NCBI GenBank assembly: GCA_900541415.1 | Contig: UQJP01000014.1 | Coordinates: 41,208-105,207 of the forward strand | DNA length: 64,000 bases | From: an uncultured Odoribacter sp. | Lineage (GTDB): Bacteria; Bacteroidota; Bacteroidia; Bacteroidales; Marinifilaceae | Direction of reading: 5' to 3' | In this document: in pieces, positions 25,055 through 33,789 of the stretch | Layout: every line of letters begins with the position of its first letter | Numbering within the stretch: the first letter of the stretch is position 1 | Notes under the pieces: model-generated | Database searches by the model: none | What the model was told of the DNA's origin: nothing | Seen by the model: the letters and a program-made list of their open reading frames with translations, nothing else | Program-made: the position numbers and the translations under genes

Positions 25055-26129
25055 TCGGGTTATTATTTTTTGCGGGGCATTAGCTGCAGGAGGGGCAGAG
25101 CGTGTAATATCCATGCTTGCCGGGTATTTTTTGAACTATTTTCAAGAGGTCGAGGTTGTGATGTATTATGACCAGGCTATATGGTATCCGATAGATAAAC
25201 GAGTGAAGATCGTGAGTATAGAAAAAGAAATCAATTCAAAAAAAATACTTCAAAAAGCACAATGGTTTCGCCGATATGTAAAAAACACAACCCCAGAGGT
25301 TGTGTTTTCTTTTTTGTCGCCATTTAATATGTTTGCGTTGATCAGCCTTTGGGGATGCCGGATTCCGGTAATTGTCGCCGACCGGGCTGATCCTCGTTTC
25401 GATCCGGCTTCTCCGGTATTGAGGGGGGTGAGGAATATATTATATCGTTTTGCCGATGGGCTTGTGGTTCAGACCCGATCCAATTTGTCGTATTATTCCA
25501 ATCAGATAAAAGCTAAAAGTGCCGTGATTTATAATCCCGTGTTTTTACAAGACTATGTAGGGCAGGCTTTGAAGCATTCTTCCAAAAAGAAAATAGTTAG
25601 TGTGGGGCGTTTGACAAGTGTAAAGAATCAAATGATGTTGATAGATGCATTTGCCCGATTTGTCGACAAGTTTGATCATTATGAGTTGGTCATATATGGG
25701 GAGGGAGAAATGAGGCAAAGTCTGGAAGAACATATTAAAGAATTGGAGCTACAAGATAAAGTAAAATTACCCGGTGTTCAGAAAAACATTTTTGAACATA
25801 TTGTCGATGCAGAATTATTTGTTTTGTCTTCGGATAATGAAGGTATGCCTAATGCACTAATAGAAGCGATGTGTTTGGGATTACCTTGTATTTCAACTTG
25901 TGTTTCAGGAGCAGTGGATTTGATAGAAGACGGTGTGAATGGCTGCTTAATAGAGGTGGGTAATAAAGATGGATTGGCTCACAAAATGATTGAAATGGTT
26001 GAAAATTCTTCAAACTCAAGACAAATTGCAAAAGAAGCTGTTAAGTTGGCTGATAGATTGAAAGTTGGTGATATAGCGGAGCAGTGGGTCGTTTTTATGC
26101 GGAAGGTGTTGAAGGTTGAACAGGACTAA
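25041..26129 (+). CDS. GT4-type glycosyltransferase
   Basis: A 362-residue GT-B glycosyltransferase. N-terminal GALAAGGAERVISMLAGYF, C-terminal IVSVGRLTSVKNQMMLIDAF and SSDNEGMPNALIEAMCLGLPCI with the E-x7-E motif. I chose the ATG at 25041 (MKKNNRVIIFCG), which overlaps the previous stop by 14 bp; the frame is open to an earlier ATG at 25005 that would add 12 unrelated residues. The protein is similar in style to its upstream neighbour, as expected for sequential sugar additions. Confidence 0.85.
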   Translation: MKKNNRVIIFCGALAAGGAERVISMLAGYFLNYFQEVEVVMYYDQAIWYPIDKRVKIVSIEKEINSKKILQKAQWFRRYVKNTTPEVVFSFLSPFNMFALISLWGCRIPVIVADRADPRFDPASPVLRGVRNILYRFADGLVVQTRSNLSYYSNQIKAKSAVIYNPVFLQDYVGQALKHSSKKKIVSVGRLTSVKNQMMLIDAFARFVDKFDHYELVIYGEGEMRQSLEEHIKELELQDKVKLPGVQKNIFEHIVDAELFVLSSDNEGMPNALIEAMCLGLPCISTCVSGAVDLIEDGVNGCLIEVGNKDGLAHKMIEMVENSSNSRQIAKEAVKLADRLKVGDIAEQWVVFMRKVLKVEQD

Positions 26130-26164
26130 TAAAATGAGCAATATAAATTATTAAATCAGGTTGT

Positions 26165-27136
26165 ATGAAAGTTTTGGTGACAGGTGGAGCCGGTTTTATC
26201 GGCTCTAATCTTTGTGAATACTTGCTTTGTCAAGGATATCGGGTGCGCTGCTTAGATAATTTTGCAACAGGAAAACCGGAAAATATAATGCCTCTGTTAG
26301 AAAAACATCCTGAAACCTTCCAATTGATTGTGGGGGATATCCGTAACATGGAGGATTGCCGGAAAGCTGTCGATGGGATGGAATATGTATTACATGAAGC
26401 TGCATTAGGTTCTGTTCCTCGCAGTATTCAGGATCCTTTAACTTCTAATGAGGTAAATGTTACCGGGTTTCTTAATATGTTGGTGGCCTCCCGTGATGCG
26501 GGCATAAAACGTTTTGTCTTTGCTGCAAGTTCCTCTACGTATGGCGACAGTAAGTCGTTGCCTAAAGTTGAAGAGGTCATTGGTAAGCCTCTTTCTCCTT
26601 ATGCCGTAACAAAATATGTCAATGAACTTTATGCAGATGTTTTTGCAAAAACCTATGGAATAGAATATATAGGATTACGATATTTTAATGTATTCGGACG
26701 CAGACAGGATCCTTTCGGAGCTTATGCCGCTGTTATACCTCTTTTTGTTAAAAAATTGATTAACCACGAATCTCCTGTAATCAATGGTAATGGAGAGTTT
26801 TCAAGAGATTTTACATATATCGACAATGTGATTCAAATGAATTATTTGGCTCTTACAACTTCTAATCCCGAAGCCTTGAATACTGTCTATAATACAGCCT
26901 ATGGCGAACGTACGACTTTAAATCAACTGGTTGGATGTTTGAAGGAATTTTTAAGTAGTTATGATCCCATTATTGGGCAAATCGAAGTGATTCATGGAGA
27001 AAATCGTGCAGGAGATATTCCCCATTCTTTAGCGTCTATCGATAAAGCAAAAAAAATGTTAGCCTATAATCCACAGTATTCTATGCGTGAAGGCTTAAGG
27101 GAAGCTGTAAAATGGTACTGGGAAAACTTGAGATAA
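26165..27136 (+). CDS. UDP-GlcNAc 4-epimerase, WbpP/TviC type
   Basis: A 323-residue extended short-chain dehydrogenase. The NAD-binding motif GGAGFIGSNL is at residues 7-16. SSSTYGD and the YxxxK pair in SPYAVTKY mark the active site. GSVPRSIQDP and YFNVFGRRQDPFGAYAAVIP are signatures of the WbpP/TviC group, which epimerises UDP-GlcNAc(A) and UDP-GalNAc(A). The following gene is the matching dehydrogenase, 23 bp away. Together they should supply UDP-N-acetylgalactosaminuronic acid for the capsule, as in the Vi antigen pathway. Confidence 0.88.
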   Translation: MKVLVTGGAGFIGSNLCEYLLCQGYRVRCLDNFATGKPENIMPLLEKHPETFQLIVGDIRNMEDCRKAVDGMEYVLHEAALGSVPRSIQDPLTSNEVNVTGFLNMLVASRDAGIKRFVFAASSSTYGDSKSLPKVEEVIGKPLSPYAVTKYVNELYADVFAKTYGIEYIGLRYFNVFGRRQDPFGAYAAVIPLFVKKLINHESPVINGNGEFSRDFTYIDNVIQMNYLALTTSNPEALNTVYNTAYGERTTLNQLVGCLKEFLSSYDPIIGQIEVIHGENRAGDIPHSLASIDKAKKMLAYNPQYSMREGLREAVKWYWENLR

Positions 27137-27159
27137 AAATTATTTTTAATTAAAAAGAT

Positions 27160-28425
27160 ATGGAAAATATAAAAATTGCCGTAATCGGTCTCGGTTACGT
27201 TGGGCTTCCTTTGGCCCGTTTGTTTTCGACTAAATATACAACTGTTGGGTTTGACATGAATCGAAATCGGGTAGAGGCTTTGATGCAGGGACACGATTCA
27301 ACCCTTGAAGTTGCGGACGATCTATTACAGGATGCTTTGAAAAAAGGATTTGTCTGTACTTCCGATGTTGAGGATATAAGAGATTGTAATTTTTATGTAG
27401 TAGCAGTACCCACTCCGGTGGATAAAAATAATAATCCCGATTTATCTCCCTTATATGCTGCCAGTACTACTGTCGGAAAAGTTATAAAGCCTGGTGATAT
27501 TGTTATTTATGAATCGACCGTGTATCCGGGTGTAACAGAGGATGAATGTATTCCTGTCGTAGAAAAAGTTTCCGGACTCAAATTTAATCGGGATTTCTAT
27601 GCCGGTTATTCGCCGGAGCGGATTAATCCGGGGGATAAATTGCATACGGTAGAAAAAATAAAGAAGGTCACCTCAGGATCTACTCCTGAAATCGGGAAGG
27701 TCGTAAATGAGGTGTATGCTTCGGTAATAACGGCAGGGACACATTTGGCTCCTTCTATAAAAGTTGCGGAGGCGGCTAAAGTAATTGAGAATTCCCAGAG
27801 GGATATTAATATTGCTTTTGTAAATGAATTGTCGAAGATTTTTACAAAAATGGGAATCGACACACAAGAGGTTTTGAGTGCTGCTTCTACGAAGTGGAAT
27901 TTCTTGCCTTTTAAGCCGGGATTGGTTGGGGGGCACTGTATCGGTGTGGATCCGTATTACCTTGCCCAGTGTGCCCAGAGGTACGGTTATAATCCGGAAA
28001 TTATCCTTGCTGGAAGACGGACGAACGATGGAATGGGGGAATATGTGGCCAACCAAGTCATTAAGTTGATGCTAAAAAAAGGAATACAGGTATTGAATTC
28101 TCACATTTTAATATTGGGCTTTACTTTCAAGGAAAATTGTCCCGATGTTCGCAATACAAAGGTTATTGATATTATAAACGCTTTAAATGAATATAATTTA
28201 AAGATTACTGTTTATGATCCTTGGGCTAATGTTGATATTGTAGAAAAAGAGTACGGTATAAAAATAACGGATAAACGGCCTGAAGATAAATACGATGCGA
28301 TTGTATTGGCTGTGGCGCATGATAAGTTTAATGATTTTGTATTGGCTCCTCTTCTTAAATCTGCTCATGTTGTATATGACGTAAAGGGTATCTTGGATAA
28401 GATTCTTATTGACGGAAGGTTATAG
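27160..28425 (+). CDS. UDP-N-acetylhexosamine 6-dehydrogenase, WbpA/TviB type
   Basis: A 421-residue nucleotide-sugar dehydrogenase that oxidises C6 of UDP-GlcNAc or UDP-GalNAc in two NAD-dependent steps. Visible are the Rossmann motif VIGLGYVGLPLA near the N terminus, VPTPVDKNNNPDLSPL, YESTVYPGVTEDEC, and the catalytic-Cys segment PGLVGGHCIGVDPYYL. The C-terminal domain has LGFTFKENCPDVRNTK. Full family length. The pairing with the epimerase upstream points to uronic acid sugars, so the capsule is probably acidic. Confidence 0.9.
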   Translation: MENIKIAVIGLGYVGLPLARLFSTKYTTVGFDMNRNRVEALMQGHDSTLEVADDLLQDALKKGFVCTSDVEDIRDCNFYVVAVPTPVDKNNNPDLSPLYAASTTVGKVIKPGDIVIYESTVYPGVTEDECIPVVEKVSGLKFNRDFYAGYSPERINPGDKLHTVEKIKKVTSGSTPEIGKVVNEVYASVITAGTHLAPSIKVAEAAKVIENSQRDINIAFVNELSKIFTKMGIDTQEVLSAASTKWNFLPFKPGLVGGHCIGVDPYYLAQCAQRYGYNPEIILAGRRTNDGMGEYVANQVIKLMLKKGIQVLNSHILILGFTFKENCPDVRNTKVIDIINALNEYNLKITVYDPWANVDIVEKEYGIKITDKRPEDKYDAIVLAVAHDKFNDFVLAPLLKSAHVVYDVKGILDKILIDGRL

Positions 28426-28507
28426 GATTGTTAAATATACAAGATGCTGAAATAGAGGGATTCTAAGTGGGGCATCTGTATGTTCTATTGTTTATAATCA
28501 AGTATAT

Positions 28508-29569
28508 ATGCGTATTTTTCATGTTATCACCCTGTCCTCTGTGGGCGGGGCTCAGTCCGTTGTGGTTAATCTTGCCAACGCCCAAGTTGAGAATAATGAA
28601 GTCTGGGTTATATCGTCCGACTCCAAAGAAGCATGGAAGGCTTTAAAACCTGAAGTGAAAGTTATCGGTATTCCTCAATTGAAAAGGGCGATTTCAGCTT
28701 TAGATGCTATTGTTTTAGCTAAATTAATTTACTATAGGATAAAGTATTGTCCAGATGTGGTGCATTTACATTCTTCAAAAATTGGTGCTTTGGGACGTAT
28801 TGCTTTCAATCCTCGTAAAACAATTTACACGGTGCATGGTTTTGATTCAATCCGTATTGCTAACCGTTCTTTCCTGCCAATAGAAAAGGTTCTCAAAAAT
28901 AGGTGTGCAAAGATCGTTGGAGTGAGTGAATATGACAAAAAGAATCTGAAAGCAGAGGGAATTTCTAAGCATGTAGTTTCTATATACAATGGTATTATGG
29001 ACTATTCTTTGCAGAGCGAGGAAGTTGCCCCGAAAATGAAAGAAAAGTTTGAAACAATAAAACAGCAGTATGCTAAAATTGTTATGTGTATTGCTCGTGA
29101 CGCCTCTCCTAAAAGGATGGATTTATTTTTAAAGGTAGCGGAACAGTTACCACAATATGCTTTTGTTTGGATTGGGAATACAAAGGAACATAACGCAGGG
29201 GAAAATGTATTCTTATTGGGACAAATTCCAATGGCCTGTTTACTGTTAAAATATGCAGATATTCTGATGTTGTTTTCGAATTTTGAAGGTTTGCCGATGA
29301 GTGTTATTGAGGCGTTGTCGTTCGGAAAGCCTGTTATTGCTTCTAAAGTCGGTGGTATCCCTGAATTGCTGGATGGACACAACGGTTATGCTGTGGATAA
29401 CGAGGTAGAGGAAATTGTTCCTAAAATTCAGATGGTTTTAGAGAATACGGAAAGATATTCGGAATTGTCCGTTCAGGCCAGAAGGACTTACGTTGAAAAA
29501 TTTACGGTAAATAAAATGTTGCAAGGTTATGAGCAGGTATATGAAGAGATCGTAAGGCATAAAGGTTAG
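28508..29569 (+). CDS. GT4-type glycosyltransferase
   Basis: A 353-residue GT-B glycosyltransferase. N-terminal LSSVGGAQSVVVNLANA, central DVVHLHSSKIGALGR, and C-terminal FSNFEGLPMSVIEALSFGKPVIASKVGG with the E-x7-E motif. It follows the dehydrogenase by 82 bp and is followed at once by a T-rich hairpin terminator (29584-29614), so it is probably the last gene of the main capsule transcript. Confidence 0.87.
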   Translation: MRIFHVITLSSVGGAQSVVVNLANAQVENNEVWVISSDSKEAWKALKPEVKVIGIPQLKRAISALDAIVLAKLIYYRIKYCPDVVHLHSSKIGALGRIAFNPRKTIYTVHGFDSIRIANRSFLPIEKVLKNRCAKIVGVSEYDKKNLKAEGISKHVVSIYNGIMDYSLQSEEVAPKMKEKFETIKQQYAKIVMCIARDASPKRMDLFLKVAEQLPQYAFVWIGNTKEHNAGENVFLLGQIPMACLLLKYADILMLFSNFEGLPMSVIEALSFGKPVIASKVGGIPELLDGHNGYAVDNEVEEIVPKIQMVLENTERYSELSVQARRTYVEKFTVNKMLQGYEQVYEEIVRHKG

Positions 29570-29583
29570 TTGTTTTTTGCATA

Positions 29584-29614
29584 AAGGAATTCCAATCTCG
29601 GGATTCCTTTTTTT
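29584..29614 (+). terminator. Intrinsic terminator inside the capsule locus
   Basis: AAGGAATTCC (29584-29593) pairs with GGGATTCCTT (29600-29609) over 10 positions (one G-T), with a 6-nt loop and five further T residues. It starts 14 bp after the stop of the last glycosyltransferase. Confidence 0.75.
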
Positions 29615-29628
29615 AATAATAGTAATTT

Positions 29629-30618
29629 ATGAAAGTAACACTTATTGGAGGTTCTGGTTTTGTAGGAACACGCTTGATCGATTTGCTAAAGCAAGATGAT
29701 TTTGAAATACAGAATATAGATAAGCAACAAAGTCATTTTTTCCCGGATGTCACGATGATAGGAGATGTGAGGGATAAGAAAAAATTGACGGAGTTACTGA
29801 AAGGTACGGACGTAGTTGTATTGTTAGCGGCGGAACATCGAGATGATGTTTCGCCGGTTTCGCTTTATTACGATGTGAATGTGGGAGGGATGCGGAATAC
29901 ATTGGCTGCCATGGAAGCCAATGGAATCCGGAGGATCGTTTTTACTTCTTCGGTTGCTGTATACGGGTTGAATAAAAAGAATCCGGACGAAGAGTATGCC
30001 AAAGATCCCTTTAATCATTACGGTAAGAGTAAATGGCAGGCCGAACAGGTGTTGGAAGAGTGGCATCGGACACATCCGGATTGGAATGTGAATATTTTAC
30101 GCCCTACGGTGATTTTTGGAGAACGTAACCGGGGAAATGTTTATAATCTGTTGCAACAAATTGCTGGTGGAAAATTTCTGATGGTGGGAAGCGGGAATAA
30201 TAAAAAATCGATGGCTTATGTCGGGAATATCGTTGCTTTCATCAGGTTTCTTATTCAAAATAAAATCTCGGGGTATGATGCTTATAATTACATTGATAAG
30301 CCCGATTTTACGATGAATGAATTAGTTGCTCATGTTGGAATGGTTTTGAAAAAACATATCCCTGCTACTCACTTTCCATATTGGTTGGGTATGTTAGGAG
30401 GATATGGGTTTGATATGCTGGCATTTCTTACGCGTAAGAAGATGACGATCAGCTCCGTCAGAGTAAAGAAATTTTGTGCAACCACCCAGTTCGATGCTAC
30501 GAAAGTTTTAAAAACTGGATATAAGGCTCCTTACACTTTGGGAGAAGGATTGGCCCGGACGTTGGAATTTGAGTTTGTACATCCGCGAAAAGACGATGTC
30601 ATTTTTAAGAGTGAATAA
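29629..30618 (+). CDS. NAD-dependent sugar epimerase/dehydratase
   Basis: A 329-residue extended short-chain dehydrogenase. The NAD-binding motif GGSGFVGTRL is at residues 7-16; the active site shows TSSVAVYG and YGKSK (YxxxK). The C-terminal part carries a hydrophobic stretch (FPYWLGMLGGYGFDMLAFLT), as in the reductases or epimerases that act on nucleotide- or lipid-linked deoxysugars in Bacteroides surface polysaccharide loci. Substrate is not certain. It lies just beyond the internal terminator, so it may be expressed separately or by read-through. Confidence 0.8.
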   Translation: MKVTLIGGSGFVGTRLIDLLKQDDFEIQNIDKQQSHFFPDVTMIGDVRDKKKLTELLKGTDVVVLLAAEHRDDVSPVSLYYDVNVGGMRNTLAAMEANGIRRIVFTSSVAVYGLNKKNPDEEYAKDPFNHYGKSKWQAEQVLEEWHRTHPDWNVNILRPTVIFGERNRGNVYNLLQQIAGGKFLMVGSGNNKKSMAYVGNIVAFIRFLIQNKISGYDAYNYIDKPDFTMNELVAHVGMVLKKHIPATHFPYWLGMLGGYGFDMLAFLTRKKMTISSVRVKKFCATTQFDATKVLKTGYKAPYTLGEGLARTLEFEFVHPRKDDVIFKSE

Positions 30619-30637
30619 TTTCTATAAATATTATTGT

Positions 30638-31099
30638 ATGAATGTAGAATATGGAGGAATTAGCTCAGGAAATCTGATGGAAGAGATTTTGAAGTTGTGC
30701 GAGAAATACCAGGCTTGCCGGGTGGAGGAAGAGAGGCGGGAGGAGTGTGCGGAGGTGAAGCGGCGGTTGGAAGAGTTGTGTGAGGAGGGGAGGATGAGGA
30801 TTGGGGAGGCGGATGCGGGGTTGCTGGTGGCGTTGGTGGATGCGTATGAGGTGACGCGGGATGAGGGGATGTTGCAGGAAGTGCTGGATGCGGTGAGCGA
30901 GGTGGCGGAGGAGTTGGAAGCGTCGCCGTTACATGTGAAGTTGTTGGCCTATTGTTATTTTTATACGGAGGATGAGGAGTGTGCGGAGCTGGCGAAGCGG
31001 ATGCTGGAGCGGTTGAGGGCAGACCGGAGTGTGACGGAGGCGGAGCTGGAGAAAGCCCGGGAAATTTATGGGGAACTGGTGGAGGAATCCGGTTGTTGA
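30638..31099 (+). CDS. Divergent UpxZ-like capsule transcription regulator
   Basis: A 153-residue, strongly acidic helical protein. From about residue 60 it follows the layout I know from UpxZ proteins: a leucine-rich helix (GLLVALVDAYEVTRDEG), LQEVLDAVSEVAEELEASPLHVKLLAYCYFYTEDEECAELAKRML in two adjoining blocks, and a final helix ending ELVEESG. UpxZ proteins block UpxY antiterminators of other capsule loci. I chose the ATG at 30638; the frame stays open upstream to 30569 inside the previous gene. The coding strand is extremely G-rich and C-poor compared with the AT-rich locus. No upxY is in the window, and the gene is at the 3' end rather than the usual 5' end. Confidence 0.55.
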   Translation: MNVEYGGISSGNLMEEILKLCEKYQACRVEEERREECAEVKRRLEELCEEGRMRIGEADAGLLVALVDAYEVTRDEGMLQEVLDAVSEVAEELEASPLHVKLLAYCYFYTEDEECAELAKRMLERLRADRSVTEAELEKAREIYGELVEESGC

Positions 31100-31340
31100 G
31101 CGGTGAAAATCGGTTGTGTTTGGCGTGTGGAGTGGATTCGGATTTCTGATATTTTCAGGAAATGTGTAATTTCCTTTTGTTTATAATGTATTTTTGCTGG
31201 CTTTTGTGTTTCTTTATTGGTTTGGAAAGTATTGCTTTTATTGTAATGGTATAAGATGGCCTGCCTTCTCCTTGGCAGGCTGTTGTATTTTGTTCGGGAG
31301 TGCGCCCTGAAATAAGGTTGTTTATCGGATGGGCCCCTTT

Positions 31341-31355
31341 GGGGGGGGGGGGGGG
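31341..31355. repeat. Homopolymer tract of 15 G
   Basis: Fifteen consecutive G residues in the gap after the UpxZ-like gene. Such long tracts are prone to length change by slippage and to sequencing error. Confidence 0.9.
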
Positions 31356-31789
31356 CACCCTTGGTGGGCGGGAGGGGTGTACCCTATGGTAAGATTGGAA
31401 TTGGGGGTACAGTGGTTGATATGTCGAAGAGGCTTACTGATGAAACCGATACGGGCTTCGAATGATATATGAGTTTTCCTTATTTTTACTCTTCTTACGT
31501 GTACAGATCCATATAAAGGAAAACCGAAAGTTTAAATTTTGGCAGGAAATGTAAAAAGAATCGCAATCTGTAAATTGCTCTTTAAAAATGCCGAATCTTG
31601 TATTACCAGTCCCGATACCAAGGGTGGAGGAGTTGTGTATTTCAATGAAGTTCGTTTAGGGGATTATTCCCTCGTACGTATTCCGAGGGTAGGGATTCGG
31701 AAAGGAAGTTACTTGTATCTTCTTTGCTTATAGAGTTAACCGAAGACATCTTCAGGAAGGTTCCTAAAATCACCTTTTTCAAATGTGAT

Positions 31790-31827
31790 ACATAAAAGAA
31801 AAACTACAAGATTTTTCCTGTAGTTTT
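31790..31827 (-). terminator. Intrinsic terminator of the propeller lipoprotein gene
   Basis: AAAACTACA (31800-31808) and TGTAGTTTT (31819-31827) form a 9-bp stem with a 10-nt loop. Reading on the reverse strand, the stem runs into TTTTCTTTTATG. It lies 66 bp beyond the stop codon at 31893. Confidence 0.75.
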
Positions 31828-31892
31828 CCATTAATATAATTAGATAACAGTGTTCAATTTTAATCCATTTTTATACTTTCCCCAATAGCATG

Positions 31893-33074
31893 TTATTTGA
31901 ATTCGTAATAAAATATAACAGGATTTGCATCTTCTTCTAAATGAATTAATTCATTGTAATTACTTACGTTTGGCTTTATTATATCTTTTAATGTACCTCC
32001 TACAAATGAAGCATATGATGAAGGATTACAATAAGAATATACTCCCTTGGAATCTACCCATTTTAAATTTAGTGGAAACCTTTCTCCATTAAAAGTAATA
32101 TCATCAATTAAAACTATATATGAATAGGTCTCCGTATTTGAACTATATACATTGCGTCGAATAGGTCCATCAGTATATTGGAAAAATAACCCGTTATTCG
32201 TTTCTATCAGATTTATTATTCCATATTTTTTATTTTGTTTTTTCATTATTTGGTCAGCTTCAAGACCGTACTTATTGTATGCATTCAATAATTCGTCCCG
32301 TTTTACCCATTTGTCGCTTTTAACAGCCATAAACGGAGAAATGATGTTATCATGTATCGAAACCACTGTGTCCATAAATACCTGAGCATATTTTACCGCA
32401 TCTGCATTTCTTGATAAAAAGAAACTATTGCCCATAGTAAATCTTTCCATCCAACCTTGATTATATCTATCGGCATCTAACCAACTTGCCACTTCTTCTC
32501 CCGTCTCTTGGTTTATTTGATAGAGTAAAGACTGCTCATCCGATTTTATATTGGCATCGACATATAAATTATTGTCTTGATACTGAATATGCATACTTGC
32601 CCTTTTGCTGTTGATTGGAATGGAGTTTATAAATTTTCCGGTATTTAAGTGATACTTTTTCACTTTAGCATCTTCTGAATCCAATAAATAGATTTCATCC
32701 TTTTTATCATCTACTGTAAAATCGGAAATACTGATATACTCACCTGCTCCACGTCCCAATTCACCTATTTTATGGGAGAATGTTCCATCTAAATTAAATA
32801 CAAGCACACTTAAATTTTCAGAATCATCAAAGACGATAATATAATGATTGTTGATATAAATTTGCTTAATATTTCCAATGAGAGAGTTTTCATTAGTCTC
32901 TAATATGATACTTTTGGAGTTTTTAAAGAAATCAGATGCTTTAACCGTTTCCTTGGTCTTTATGTCATCTAAGTCGATAATCAAAAGATCAGGATTGTTC
33001 TGTGTTTCCTTTTGTTTGGTTGCACAAGAAACAACCACAATCTGTAATATAAACAAAAATAAAAATAATTTCAT
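31893..33074 (-). CDS. 6-bladed beta-propeller lipoprotein
   Basis: A 393-residue lipoprotein: signal peptide LFLFLFILQIVVVSC with the lipobox Cys at residue 17. The body matches the Bacteroidetes 6-bladed beta-propeller (BF3164/NHL-like) family: an N-terminal segment on ILETNENSLIGNIKQIYI, then VFDDSENLSVLVFNLDGTF, HKIGELGRGAGEYISISDFTVD and DEIYLLDSEDAKVKKY, which are propeller blades. Members are surface or periplasmic proteins of unknown ligand. It is a single gene on the reverse strand and is AT-rich like the capsule locus. A relative lies at 42913. Confidence 0.85.
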   Translation of the reverse strand: MKLFLFLFILQIVVVSCATKQKETQNNPDLLIIDLDDIKTKETVKASDFFKNSKSIILETNENSLIGNIKQIYINNHYIIVFDDSENLSVLVFNLDGTFSHKIGELGRGAGEYISISDFTVDDKKDEIYLLDSEDAKVKKYHLNTGKFINSIPINSKRASMHIQYQDNNLYVDANIKSDEQSLLYQINQETGEEVASWLDADRYNQGWMERFTMGNSFFLSRNADAVKYAQVFMDTVVSIHDNIISPFMAVKSDKWVKRDELLNAYNKYGLEADQIMKKQNKKYGIINLIETNNGLFFQYTDGPIRRNVYSSNTETYSYIVLIDDITFNGERFPLNLKWVDSKGVYSYCNPSSYASFVGGTLKDIIKPNVSNYNELIHLEEDANPVIFYYEFK

Positions 33075-33789
33075 GAGTTAATCATATTATTAGGGGAGGA
33101 CTGAAAAGTACAAAAAGTCAAAAGCCATTTCCCATTATAGTTATCTATGTAAAGCAAATCTATGAATAAATGTGTGGTATTAAAATTAATTTGTGAAATA
33201 ATTTATGTATATGTTGTCATTTATAACGGTTTGTTGATTGTAAAGTATTGTTTTAGTTTTGTTTTTGCTTATATCTTTTAGTTTAATTGAGTCCAATAGA
33301 ATTTTTTGTGATATTTAGAATCAAGTTTATAGTTCAATAGTCGTTTCTTGCTTTTGGGAAAACTAACTTATTTTGCTTGAATGTTTGATTGCTATTTAGG
33401 GTGAAGTAGAAGTCAGATTTTATCTTTTCGCAAGAGTTGTATCGCTCTTACGGTGTTGTTTTATATTTACGGTAAAAGGCGAGGAGAATCTTGTGGGATA
33501 AATATAGGTGTAGAGCAAACAATTGATAGTTTTTCCTATGATTTTATAAAAAAAAACAGGGTATTGTGCAACTTGCGGGCGGAAAAACGGTAAATCGCTT
33601 TGCATCATACAGAGCATTTTAGAGGTGGGAGTAGGTTGAGCAATCGATTTAATTGCGCATGGCTGAAAAAAGTTTAGGGGGCTGGGGGCTTGATTGACGG
33701 GGCTTCTGTCGGTTGCAACAATTTTTAAACAGAATCGAAACGGATGCTGCTTATAATTTATGGAAAAATATTATATCTTTGCGCGTACT
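33075..33789. other. Gap without a recognisable gene
   Basis: This AT-rich 715-bp stretch separates two divergent genes. I see no credible open frame, tRNA or repeat. The only clear signal is the cmk -7 box at 33774-33781. Confidence 0.6.
33774..33781 (+). promoter_or_regulatory. -7 box of the cmk-ispH operon
   Basis: TATCTTTG is a perfect TAnnTTTG match ending 8 bp before the ATG at 33790. The transcript would begin almost at the start codon, which argues against the in-frame ATG at 33760. Confidence 0.55.

Larger units (their letters stand above)
31100..31892. other. Gene-poor gap with a G15 tract
   Basis: This 793-bp gap separates the capsule locus from a convergent lipoprotein gene. It holds a run of 15 G residues (31341-31355), flanked by CCCCTTT and CACCCTTGG, and a terminator for the opposite strand near its right end. 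A 64-codon plus-strand frame at 31539-31733 is open but resembles nothing I know; it may be a gene remnant. I see no RNA gene here. Confidence 0.5.

Noticed and set aside
17473..31099. Classic UpxY-led Bacteroides capsule operon
   Set aside because: No NusG-like UpxY frame is found upstream of wzx; only the UpxZ-like gene at the far end resembles that regulation.
31539..31733. 64-codon plus-strand frame in the post-capsule gap
   Set aside because: No family resemblance, no promoter or ribosome-binding signal, and neighbouring sequence looks decayed. At best a gene remnant.
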